DNA from: Paramoeba atlantica
Lineage: Eukaryota > Discosea
DNA: 64,000 bases
Direction of reading: 5' to 3'
Assembly (NCBI GenBank): GCA_977017575.1
Contig: CDRNVI010000005.1
Location: forward strand, 123,967 to 187,966
Shown here: positions 39,803 to 49,318 of the stretch, piece after piece
Position numbering within the stretch: the first letter of the stretch is position 1
How the letters are laid out: every line of letters begins with the position of its first letter
Translations under genes and position numbers: made by a program
Notes under the pieces: generated by a model
Seen by the model: the letters and a program-made list of their open reading frames with translations, nothing else
The model's database searches: none
What the model was told of the DNA's origin: nothing

Positions 39803-41281
39803 AATAAAAAACAACAAAAACCCCGCAGCAGAGCCCCTGGAGTTGGATGAATCTGAAATCGCGAAGGCAATCAAGGGCTTTCACAGAGGCTCCTCCGCGG
39901 GTACCTTGGGATTACGCCCCGAGCATTTACAGGCAGCGCTCCTTACCCACGGAGGCAAGAACACAGACCCACTCGAATCCCTTACGAAGCTCGCTAATCA
40001 TCTCCTCGCAGGAAAAGCACTAAAGGAAGTACAGAGTCACTTTGCGGGAGCCCGACTGTGTGCCCTAGAGAAAGGTGAAAACGACGTTCGCCCAATTGCC
40101 GCCGGGGAAACTTTGCGACGGTTAGTGAGCAAGGCTGCATGCAACGCAGTCAGGTCCAAGGCTAGAACTCTTTTTGCAGGACGGCAATTTGGTGTGGCTA
40201 CCCCAGCTGGGAATGAACGCATTATCCACATGTGCCGCTTGGCCATCTCATCAAACATGGACTGCTCCAACTTTGTACTCTGCAAAGTTGACCTACGGAA
40301 CGCTTTCAACAACGTGAGCAGGACTTGTTTTCTTCCTCTAGTCCAAGAGCACTTCCCAGAGCTATTCCCATGGATAAGCTGGTGTTACTCGAGCCCCAGC
40401 TCCCTCACCTATGGACTCCGATCACTTTCTTCTGAAGAGGGAGTGCAACAGGGCGACCCTTTAGGACCGCTACTCTTCTCGCTAGTGTCCTTAGCGCTCG
40501 CAGAAGCAATTGCTCTTCAGGCTAACCTCTTTGCCCAGTTATGGTACCTCGATGACGGCGTCCTCATTGGACAAGCGCAAGACGTTAGGAACGCCCTCGA
40601 CACAATTGCCCGAGTAGGTCCACAATGGGGTTTACATCTTAACATGTCTAAATGTGAGAACGTTACACCCCCGGCATCGGCACACCACGCCTCCGAATTT
40701 CCAGATATCCCCTCCAATAAGATCAATGTCCACGGCAATTTCGACATCCTCGGGAGCCCGGTGGGATCGCCAGAACATTGCTCAGAGTACCTCGAGACAC
40801 ATGCCATAGGCCCCGCGGAGGTCACGCTTGACGCGATAGCCACCATCCGGGACCCACAGGTCGCACTTGCCCTTATCAGACAGTGTGCTGGGTTTTGCAA
40901 GATGGTGTACGCTCTGAGAAGTACACCGCCCCAAGCCATAACCCATCTATGCACCCGACTCGACGGCTTTCTTATGACTGCTACCGAAGCAATAATTTGC
41001 CCCCTGGATCGCCACGCGCGATCTCAGGTACAGCGTTTGAAGCGGCACGGCGGTTTTGGATTAAGGTCCGCAGCGTTGCACGCCACGGCCGCCTACGTAT
41101 CTTCCGTCGCTTTCTGTGCGGCCAGAGACTCATGGAACCCCACTGACGCAGATGGATTCGCGGAAGCTGTCAGGGATATCAACAAGAAGGCCGGAATATC
41201 TTTACTTGACTCGCGAGGCCGTATCCTCACAGCGCCGAACGCCCCTTGCGAAAAAGCAGTCGGCAGTCCTTTCTCCCATAG
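39803..41281 (+). pseudogene. Family C RLE-LINE, RT (C3, left part)
   Basis: From PLELDESEIAKAIKGFHRGS through FAGARLCALEKGENDVRPIA, FGVATPAGNERI, LCKVDLRNAFNNVSRT (A), GVQQGDPLGPLLFSLV (B), LWYLDDGVLIG (C), QVQRLKRHGGFGLRSAALHA to AVGSPFSHS, where SIRE-like S1 interrupts it. The open frame extends upstream to 39573 only through antisense A10 sequence. Continues at 41717. Slightly 5' truncated relative to C1 numbering. Confidence 0.85.
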
Positions 41282-41716
41282 TAGAAGTCTACGCATGGAA
41301 ATTTAACCGAGGGGCTAATATCGGGTCAAATGCCCCGGAAGGGGGTTATAATTTTCATTGTTCTTTTCCCCGAAAGGGGGTTGTAATTGAATCATGTATA
41401 AAAGCTACAATATGTATTCTGAAAATTTACATATTTACTGATTACTTACTTGTAGAATCTTTTTCCTTTACGCGTTTTTTAGCAGGTAGCCGCCGGGTTT
41501 GGCGGGTGCAACCCGCTAACATAGTGATATATTATAAATTTATATTGTTTGTTTTGAAAGGATCTATTTTGTCAAGATGATGTAGAAGCTACATACGTTT
41601 CAATTTGCTTTTCATGTATATGATATGAATAGGTGAACTCATGTGAAAATAAATTATTATTTCATCTTTGTAGTTATTTTCTTTTATGTCCTGTGCGGCC
41701 CCTCGGTGTGGATTTC
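41282..41716 (+). mobile_element. SIRE-like short YR-element relative (S1), looks whole
   Basis: 435-bp non-coding element. Left end TAGAAGTCTACGCATGG / GAAATTTAACCGAGGGGC, right end CGGCCCCTCGGTGTGGATTTC-type (last bases GGATTTC at 41711-41716). The left 180 bp ends in a pyrimidine-rich TTTTTCCTTTACGCGTTTTTT, after which S1, S2 and V1b each continue differently. The pseudoknot-like block is at 41488-41520. Interrupts C3 with no target duplication that I can see, as expected for YR insertion. Confidence 0.83.
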
Positions 41717-42743
41717 AAAGAGGAAACGCCCCCTAGGTGTCATCGATCAGCCTCCCTCGGAGATCTGCCTACCCCTGCGCATAACTTCCCGCACCATGCA
41801 TACACCTGAGGAAATACACTTTTCTACACCGCTGTACGCCTCGGAGGATTGTGCTGATACGACCCCCCCGCAATGGTTGAAAGGGAAGATCCCTCGCCAG
41901 CGAGACATCAGCTACGCGATCGCGGCCCACGATTTCTCCCAATCATACGAAATGTCAGATGTGCGGACACGAGCACGATGGATATCTCAGTGCGGTAAAG
42001 GGGCAAGCAGCTGGGCTTTTGTAACCCCGTCTAAGGACATGGGGTATTCCTTTACCCCTACAGCATTTCGAACCTTGGCCCGTTGGTGGTTAGGGATCGA
42101 TGTTTACCCTGAAGAAGGGAAGTGTCCTATGCCGAAATGCCCTCTTCCACTCGACACAAAAGGGGACCACGCATTGTCTTGCAAGCACGACAACGGAATT
42201 ATCGCGAGGCACAATGCCGTGGCAGATCACTTCACGGACCTTTGCAGCAGAGCCAAACTGGCCCCACAACGGGAGAAAAGTCTTGGTAACAGAGGCCCAG
42301 GGGGGGCCCTCACCAGACCTGGCGACGTATACCTGCGCAGTCTTTTCTTGGGGAATCCCATCGTGCTTGACTTCGCGGTCACCCATGCTCAGCAACTAAA
42401 ATATACGGACAAAGTCCGGAACGCTAGCTGGGTAACCGCGGGGTCGTTTGCCGAGCAATATTCCTCCATGGAGAAGGGTAGGCAGCGCCGGGAAGCCGTT
42501 GACGCCGGGTGTGACTTTACGGCCATGGTGGTCGAAAGCTATGGCGCCTGGAGCCCCAGTGCTTCAGCAGTGATCCGCAAAGTTGGGGAACGTCTCTCAC
42601 ATGCCTCGTGTGGGTTATTGACAGAGGGGGAAGCCACGAGCAGAATCTTTACGGAGCTGAACGTCACCCTCATGCGCCTTCAGGCGCGCATGATGGTTAC
42701 TCGTTTACTTCCTGAGGATCCGCTCTCTCCTACGGAGGTGTAA
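41717..42743 (+). pseudogene. Family C RLE-LINE, endonuclease part (C3, right part)
   Basis: Continues C3 after S1: PPQWLKGKIPRQRDISYAIA, RARWISQCGKGASSWAFVTPS, CPMPKCPLPLDTKGDHALSC zinc cluster, LTRPGDVYLRSLF / PIVLDFAVTHA (RLE core), KYTDKVRNASWVTAGSFAEQY, stop 42741. Close to C1. The open frame beginning at 41643 includes S1 sequence and is not a native start. Confidence 0.85.
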
Positions 42744-43554
42744 ACGTTCGTAAACGTCGACCGCGCCCCTTTTGGCACGGGAACACGTTTGCGCCCATGA
42801 AGAGCTGGTCGGGATGCTGGTCGAGTCGACAGAGTCTATACTCACGCCTAGCCCGCGAGGGCTAGGTACCCCAAGTGAGGTAGTACACGGGTAGTGAATC
42901 TCCTCCCCGTCGGCCAGCATCCTGTTTCGTGACCGTGTCGCTGCCAACACAGGCCCGCGCCTGCGCCCTCCCATATAACAAGGGAAGGGTTTACAAGTCA
43001 GGCCGTGGAGAGGTCGAAAGACCCGGTCCGGAACGCGCGAATGGATTGGGAATGGATTGCTTGTTTTTATTGTTATTGTTTTTATTGTTCTTATACTTAC
43101 GGGAGATCGAATTGCTAGTTTTGGGCTCCAAAATATGAAATTGCTAATTTGATTGCTTGTTTTAAAAAAAAAAAAAAAGGTAGTACACGGGTAGTGAATC
43201 TCCTCCCCGTCGGCCAGCATCCTGTTTCGTGACCGTGTCGCTGTCGACACAGGCCCGCGCCTGCGCCCTCCCGTATAGCAAGGGAAGGGTTCACAAGTCA
43301 GGCCGTGGAGTGGTCGAAAGACCCGGTCCGGAACGCGCGAATGGATTGGGTCTGGATTGCTTGTTTTTTTTTTTTACTGTGTCTTATTTGTCGTATATAC
43401 TTAGGGGAGATTGAAAAAAAAAAAAAAAAAAAAAACGCGCGGAACGCGCGAATGGATTGGGTCTGGATTGCTTGTTTTTATTTTTACTGTGTCTTATTTG
43501 TCGTATATACTTAGGGGAGATTGAATTGCTAGTTTTGGGCTGAAAAAAAAAAAA
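42744..43554 (+). repeat. C3 3' UTR followed by two shorter copies of the same tail
   Basis: Three successive copies of the family C 3' UTR, each shorter at its 5' side and each ending in A: 42744-43178 (A-run 43164-43178), 43179-43434 (starts GGTAGTACACGGG; A-run 43413-43434), and 43435-43554 (starts CGCGCGGAACGCGCG; A-run 43543-43556). Each new copy begins directly after the previous A-run, as expected if poly(A) is the insertion target. Confidence 0.85.
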
Positions 43555-43593
43555 AATCTTTAACGATAAAGATACAGTTTCTGTACCTTGTTG
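43555..43593 (+). other. Spliced-leader exon copy (SL-6), 39 nt, at the 5' end of B3
   Basis: AATCTTTAACG ... CTTGTTG begins at the last two A of the preceding poly(A) tract and is followed by AATTATTTTCTTTTTTCC and the B3 ATG at 43636. Confidence 0.88.
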
Positions 43594-43635
43594 AATTATT
43601 TTCTTTTTTCCTTTCCCCTTTTTGGTTCAACTAGT

Positions 43636-44220
43636 ATGTCCTGCCGCGAACGTCCATGTACACACTCCTCAGAAAATGAAGCGTCCTTCGCAAGAATGGT
43701 GAACACAGACGACGTTACATTGAACGAGGCGGAGAAATCACACCTTCTTGGTAGTTGGAATCAATTTGAGGGCAACAGACATCTCATCTCAGCTCCCAGT
43801 ACCTATGACGAAAGTCTGTACACAACGGAAATCCCGAGGAATATCCCTGCAGAATGGCTACGCCTCGCTGAAAAAAAATCAAACGACCGCGAAACACCGG
43901 ACACGGGACACCACCTAGCCGAGAATGAGGAAATACAACACTGCGCAGTACAACGAAAGAGTACGACAGCCAACCTTGCAGCTAGTATTTCTACTCTGAA
44001 ATCAGGGCCAGCAATCAACGCTGCACTGAAGGATGCAATATCACGTCAACAGCGCAATGCGGATGGGATCAAAGGAGTTTCAAAGACGGATAACCGATCA
44101 CCTAGGCGACCCTTGGAAACACGAAAGCAACACCAACAGACTATTAAGGACAGCACCCTCGGCGAACAAACGCCGACACGCTCTCAGCCAGCCCACCAGA
44201 TCCAATCACCTCCAAAGCAT
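43636..44220 (+). pseudogene. Family B RLE-LINE, N-terminal end (B3)
   Basis: ATG 43636 (MSCRERPCTHSSENEA). Aligns with B1 over LLGSWNQFEGNRHLIS, PSTYDESLYTTEIPRNIPAEW and ETPDTGHHLAENEEIQHC. At 44220 it switches to the YR part of V2 in the middle of the gene, before the zinc cluster. The joint has no poly(A). Confidence 0.8.
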
Positions 44221-47200
44221 TCCTACGCAGGGGCATTGAGGACTCTGTTCGAGCTCATGGGAATCGAAGGTACCCCATTGAGTCTCTACGTAAAGGCCCT
44301 GTAGGCGCAGTGGGGGCTAGAACCCACGCGGCAGATGCTTCCAATCACGCCACTTCTTCTAAAGAAGCTGAGACGTCACCTCGACATAAAGGAGAGCATG
44401 TGTTGCCTCCTGTGTTGGAAAGCCGCTGCGAGATGGACCGAGACCGCCGACCTGAGGCGGGAGCAGTTCGTGAGTGTGGCCAGTCACGAGGTAATCATCT
44501 ATTGGGGCAGGGGGACCAAGACAACCCGTCTGAATCCTTACCGGCCGTACCTCTACGCGATAGTGACTGGACCGGGGACACCCGAACTGGCTCAGTTTGT
44601 GGGAAGTTTGAGACCAGGCCAACGCCTGTGTTACACGACGGTCCGGGAGATGGACCACAGGATGAATCAACTTCTCGGTCCCGGGTATGGAACACATTCC
44701 ATAAAAAGAGGTGCAATTACTTACCTATTCCACGAGATCTCCCTCGGGAATCTCAGGATGGAGGACGTCCAGAACCTCACGAAACACCTCAACGTCGAAT
44801 CACTGTTGCGCTACAACGCAAGCAGTATTACAACGGCAAGGGCTCTCGGGACGCAGAGAGTCTCAGCCCGTCTCCCAGTGCTGTAACCTCGGAGCACGTG
44901 GCAAAGTGCTTCGAGGAAGTGCCTTACCTTCGCAGGCACTCCGTTGTTTGTGCACGCCGCTCTTCACGGCTAGCCAAGGCACACGACGCTCACCTACCTT
45001 TGCACGTTAAGAAGTCGATACCTGTTATCCATTTGGATCAGGTTAAGGAGTGGATGAGTATGTCAGCTGCCACTCGTTTTCGCAAGGTAGTGGATGAATT
45101 ATTATGGGTACCTAAAGCCCCGTACCCCGAACCTAGTGTGAAAGGTTCATTGCCTGAGGCGGACGTCCGATTGTTGGAGGACGCAGGCATAATCTCTAAG
45201 GTCCCGGCGCAGGAGTTGAGAAAGCGCCCATCGATGCAGTTCATGATTCCCTTCACGGTTGTGGAGACCGATGATGAGGGCAATCAGCGCAGAAGATTTA
45301 TTTCATGGACAAGGGACGATAACGATAGATTAAAATCATATGAACCAAAGGTCCCATTATATCATCCCTCCAAGTATCTTCATAAGGCGCACGAGCCGAT
45401 GGCTGTGAAGCGGGACTTCACGTGTGGATTTTACCAGATTGGTATCCCAAAGAGGGCGCGGCCCAAATTCCGCCTTAGAACGAACAGTGGAGACGTGTTT
45501 GAGATGAACGTCCTCCCGATGGGCCATAGGTGTGCACCGGAGGTTATGCACACGGTTACCGCCGCGATTGCTGGCGAGGCGTCGATTTGTTCTCAGCGCT
45601 ACTCGTTTCACCGAGGCGCTATCGACGTTTATGTTGACGGAGTTCGGTTTGCAGGAACCCACTCCGAGGCCACCACGTATGCTCAGTTCATTGACGAGCG
45701 TTGCGACAAGGCGAACGGTCTTTTCAAAGATCGGGGTCAGCCCCCTGTAGCACAGTACGTGTTCAATGGGGTGGCGTTCGACCATAACGCGCATACGGTC
45801 TGCCTGGGACCGCGAGTGATCAGGAAACTGCGAGCCGACTCTTTCTTCAACATTTCCTTTGTTGACCTAGAGGCGGTGGTGGGGCGCCTCATTTATGGCT
45901 CCGCAGTTCTCCGACTCAATATGCCGCGGTTTTATTTCGCTTTGAAGGTGGCGCAACGGCGTATCAACTTGTTGAACCGTTTCCCGAAGTTATGTGACCG
46001 TCCGGTCGCACTCCCTGTCGTCACTCGCTCCATGCTAGCAGAATGGAGAAACGAGTTGCTGGAGAATGTTCCACGGTCTCCACCTCCCCATCCCGATGTT
46101 GTTCCACACAAGCATCGTCTCTACACCGATGCCTCGGTGAAAGGATGGGGAGCGATTATGTATTTAGACAGCGGAGAGGTTTTGATTACGGGTGAGGCGT
46201 GGCCTGAGTCATCCTCGTATGAGGTGAACCGTGCGGAAGCTGCAGCAGTCCGCTTAGCCCTCGAGAAGTTTTCCGCGCATTGCCCCCGTGGAACCTGCTT
46301 GGATGTTTTTGTTGACAACACCTCCTGTCAGGCTGCACTGAACAGGAGGATCTCCAAGTCAGAGGGGGTTTCAATGGAATTGCGCGAAGTCCTGCGACTG
46401 ACAGAGGACAAAGGTATTTGTGTCAAGGCAGCGTACATATCCACGGATGAGAACCTGGCGGATGCTGTCAGTCGCGGGAAGGAGATTGAGAGAGAGAAGG
46501 TTGAGAAATATAAAGGCAACATCGACAAATACAGCGATAATCAGCATCATCATATTGGTAAGCTAGACAGTCATATTGAAGGAAAACCCTAGGGGACAGG
46601 ATCACCAAATACAAAAAAGAAAAAAAAAAGACAAGAAAAAAAGAAAAAAAACAAAGACAAAAAAAACAAAGACAAAAAAAAAAAAAAAAAAAAAAGAAGA
46701 GAGCGGATGGGGTCCTGGGGTTTGGAGGTTGTCCCTATAATTTTGGAAGGTTATGGATGTTAATCGGTTGACAAACTTTATCCTCACGCCTTGGTTTTCG
46801 AAAACAAGGTTCCCCAATGTGAGATAAAGGTGAGTAAAGTTTTCTTTACTCTGCGATTAGCGCCTTAATGTTTTTAACCGCGTCATTGTTGACACGGCCG
46901 TACACCACGCCTAGTTGCTCCACACTTCTAGGTCCCAAGTTGGTATATGGGCAGAGGTTGAAAGCGTAACCTGTGTAGCTCGTGTGAGCTTGTAAAGGGC
47001 GTGGTAATGGACTGGTCATCTATTGCTATCGTTATCCTTTTGTGAGCTCTGCATATTTTGATATTTTCTATCTATTAATATTTGACTACGTGATTGGGCA
47101 TTTTGCGTTTATTGTGACGTGTGTGTGGGCAGGTTGGCCGAGGGTTCCGGTGGGGGGGAATCCCGTTAACAACGTGACACATGATTATTTGTTTTATGCA

Positions 47201-47366
47201 GGCTTTCTTTTGAACTATGTTTGTGCATGTGAATTCTATCTATATATCGTAGTATGTGTTCTTTGATTTTGGGACGATTTGGAAGTGTGATTATATTAGT
47301 CATAGGTATTTGCTTATATTTGTTTGTTACTTATATGTTTCATGGAGCCCCCTCGGCGTGGATTTC
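44221..47366 (+). mobile_element. YR retroelement V2, VIPER/DIRS type, partial
   Basis: Fossil element on plus. Parts seen: late YR part (44223-44886), RT-RNase H part (to 46592), A-rich tract (46600-46695), structured right region (46696-47120), pseudoknot-like block near 47131-47172, and right end CCCTCGGCGTGGATTTC at 47366. The left third, including the gag-like part, is absent. Its right end lies in the endonuclease region of A11 (minus). Nearly identical to V1 and V3 where they overlap, so recent. Confidence 0.82.
44880..46592 (+). CDS. RT and RNase H part of YR element V2
   Basis: The open frame covers 44310-46592; its first part shadows the YR frame. RT blocks VKRDFTCGFYQI, VLPMGHRCAPEVM and IDVYVDG, and RNase H blocks LYTDASVKGWG, EVNRAEAAAVRL, VFVDNTSCQAAL and STDENLADAVSRG, are all visible. 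Same layout as V1. Part of a fossil element. Confidence 0.8.
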   Translation, partial: AVTSEHVAKCFEEVPYLRRHSVVCARRSSRLAKAHDAHLPLHVKKSIPVIHLDQVKEWMSMSAATRFRKVVDELLWVPKAPYPEPSVKGSLPEADVRLLEDAGIISKVPAQELRKRPSMQFMIPFTVVETDDEGNQRRRFISWTRDDNDRLKSYEPKVPLYHPSKYLHKAHEPMAVKRDFTCGFYQIGIPKRARPKFRLRTNSGDVFEMNVLPMGHRCAPEVMHTVTAAIAGEASICSQRYSFHRGAIDVYVDGVRFAGTHSEATTYAQFIDERCDKANGLFKDRGQPPVAQYVFNGVAFDHNAHTVCLGPRVIRKLRADSFFNISFVDLEAVVGRLIYGSAVLRLNMPRFYFALKVAQRRINLLNRFPKLCDRPVALPVVTRSMLAEWRNELLENVPRSPPPHPDVVPHKHRLYTDASVKGWGAIMYLDSGEVLITGEAWPESSSYEVNRAEAAAVRLALEKFSAHCPRGTCLDVFVDNTSCQAALNRRISKSEGVSMELREVLRLTEDKGICVKAAYISTDENLADAVSRGKEIEREKVEKYKGNIDKYSDNQHHHIGKLDSHIEGKP

Positions 47367-47821
47367 AATAACTAGATCCGGCCCTGAGTGGTGAAAAGAT
47401 CCTGATCCGCAGATCCTTTGGTGTGATGGTTTAGAATCCCCATCCAGATGAGCTCCACATTTGACACACGTGTACGTAGAGAACTGCCGGGGTTCTCGTT
47501 CACAAGGAATGCCTGCTTTGATGCATAATTCATACAGTCTGTGGACCATTTTGTTGTGCTTCGTTGTCGCGTTGTTACCAGTGCAAGTCGAGCATCCAGC
47601 CACGTGGGAAATAGCGTTCTCGGAAGTCAGCAAGGTGTGACACCCGGGGCACTGTAGGTGTGCAGGGAGTCTGGGATGTGCCAGTCCAAAACGGGGCATT
47701 ACCGCAAGGGTGAATAGTCTGCTGGGCACTAATCTGGTGGAGGAGGCCAGCCACGTGTAACTTCCTTTAGCACTTGTAGCTCGTAATATGTCGGCTTGGC
47801 ATGGTTCTTCCATCAATTTGT
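47367..47821 (-). pseudogene. Family A RLE-LINE A11, endonuclease piece
   Basis: On minus: KLMEEPCQADILRATSAKGS, PRFGLAHPRLPAHLQCPGCH, HVAGCSTCTG zinc cluster, CEREPRQFSTYTC and start of the RLE core HHSGPDLV, where the right end of V2 interrupts it. By order and orientation it is the continuation of the pieces at 48567-49139 and 53984-55690. The last RLE part is not next to V2's left side. Confidence 0.78.
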
Positions 47822-48566
47822 CGCGTATGTTAATACGTCATATCCTAAAAGTTTACGAAAAGAATTGTACAATGGAAATTTTGATTTCTGAGAATTATAT
47901 TTACGTTAGTTGGCCGACGGGCATTGTACGTTTGTTATTCATAAACTAGTTTATATAGTGACACAAAGCATTATACAGTGAACTGGTAATAGAGCGCGTT
48001 TTTATCCTTTGAAACTTTTTGCCCCACCCACCAACCCCCAAACCACTCCCCGCGTGGACACCCGTTCGAGAAAGGGAGGGAAGGGAGTTCTCTCCAGGAA
48101 AAAGTTCATGAGGTATATAAAATAGATTTGATACTTACTTCGCGAAGTTGAGATTACAGTACTGGTGAAGATAATGTCTTTTACTCTGTTGTCCATGATG
48201 GATGTTATATTTCGGTAGCTCTGTAGTTCTACAGATTAAACATTACAGTTTACATACGCTTACTATATCTGATTGACTATATGTTTTTCTTCCGGAAGTG
48301 CAATTCATATGTCAATTTGTCGCCCAGTTACGCCAGTTTCTGGGAAGTTCGCAAGGCAAGACTCGGATGTACGCAAGTGCATATTAAGTTGATTTCTTTA
48401 TAAGTATACGAGATGAAATTTAGGAGACTATCATTGTGAGACTATCATTATTGGTATTGCCCCGAAAGGGGTCTAAACTATGTTTCTTAAACTTCTTTTG
48501 TTTACTACCCCCTCTGAATACGAAGCTGTGTACAATTTTCAACATTTTCAAATTCTTTTAGTTTAC
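47822..48566. other. Unidentified 745-bp insertion in A11
   Basis: Separates two pieces of A11. AT-rich with no gene I recognise. Holds a C-rich patch (48021-48055), TTGCCCCGAAAGGGGTCT (48459-48476; compare CCCCGAAAGGGGG in the SIRE-like left ends) and a CAATTTGTCGC motif inside it (48314), also present at its border (47815). It may be a further YR-type relative, but the typical end sequences are not visible. Confidence 0.4.
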
Positions 48567-49139
48567 TCAAACCAAATAGGGCATGTATTTGTGGTGCAGG
48601 TCTTCTGTTGTTGGCTCATCGGCGGAAGGGTTATTATGATTTGGCTGAGTAGTTAGCTGCGTGGCCAAACCCGTGCAAGGGGCGGGAGCTGAAAGATATA
48701 TTGGTCGCTCCGTTGCCATTTGCTTGGATTTAGTATACGCTGCTTTCCTAATTGGTTCGGAAGGAGTGATACCTAACCCGCCTTTCTTAAGAGGAAGCCG
48801 TGTCCATGAGATTTGTTTTTCTGTTAGTCCGCCAAACCATGAGGAAAGAGTGTTGGAAACTTCTCCGTCAAATTGTCTCGTGAGCTCCGATGTATTTTCC
48901 GGATGATGTACGCGGATATGATATCGGTGGCGTACATTAATGCACTTGGAAAGCAAAAGAACAGAAACATTGTTTGCCCCCATTTGCTGAAGACGTCGGA
49001 ATGCTGTACGGTGTTTTTGAAGCATCTGAACGAGTTTTTCGCTGACCAGATGACTGTCTCCCACGAATGCTCCTAGAACCTTTGTGGCGCCTGTCTCCCA
49101 GCTTACACCTTCCTGCATTAACTGATGCGGCAAAGGGAT
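48567..49139 (-). pseudogene. Family A RLE-LINE A11, middle piece
   Basis: On minus: PLPHQLMQEGVSWETG, ATKVLGAFVGDSHLVSEK, AFRRLQQMGANNVSVLLLSK, INVRHRYHIRVHHPENTSEL, ISWTRLPLKKGGLGITPSEP, then DLHHKYMPY before the insertion. V3 separates it from the RT half. Confidence 0.82.
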
Positions 49140-49318
49140 TAATAGTTCACGTTTTGAAATTTAGCCGAGGGGCGGCTATATATTTGCCTGCTGGCCCTTC
49201 GGGGCACATAATTTTCTCAAATTATGATGTAGTATTCTCTAATTGCATGGAGGGGGGTGTTTACTCGTTTGTTATATTCTTGTTAGGTTGTTATTTTGTT
49301 ACGTTTAAAGTTTTGTGT

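Noticed and set aside
43555-43593. SL RNA gene (donor exon plus intron)
   Set aside because: No GT after the exon end and no Sm-site-containing intron; each copy runs straight into an element leader. The seven copies are fused exons.
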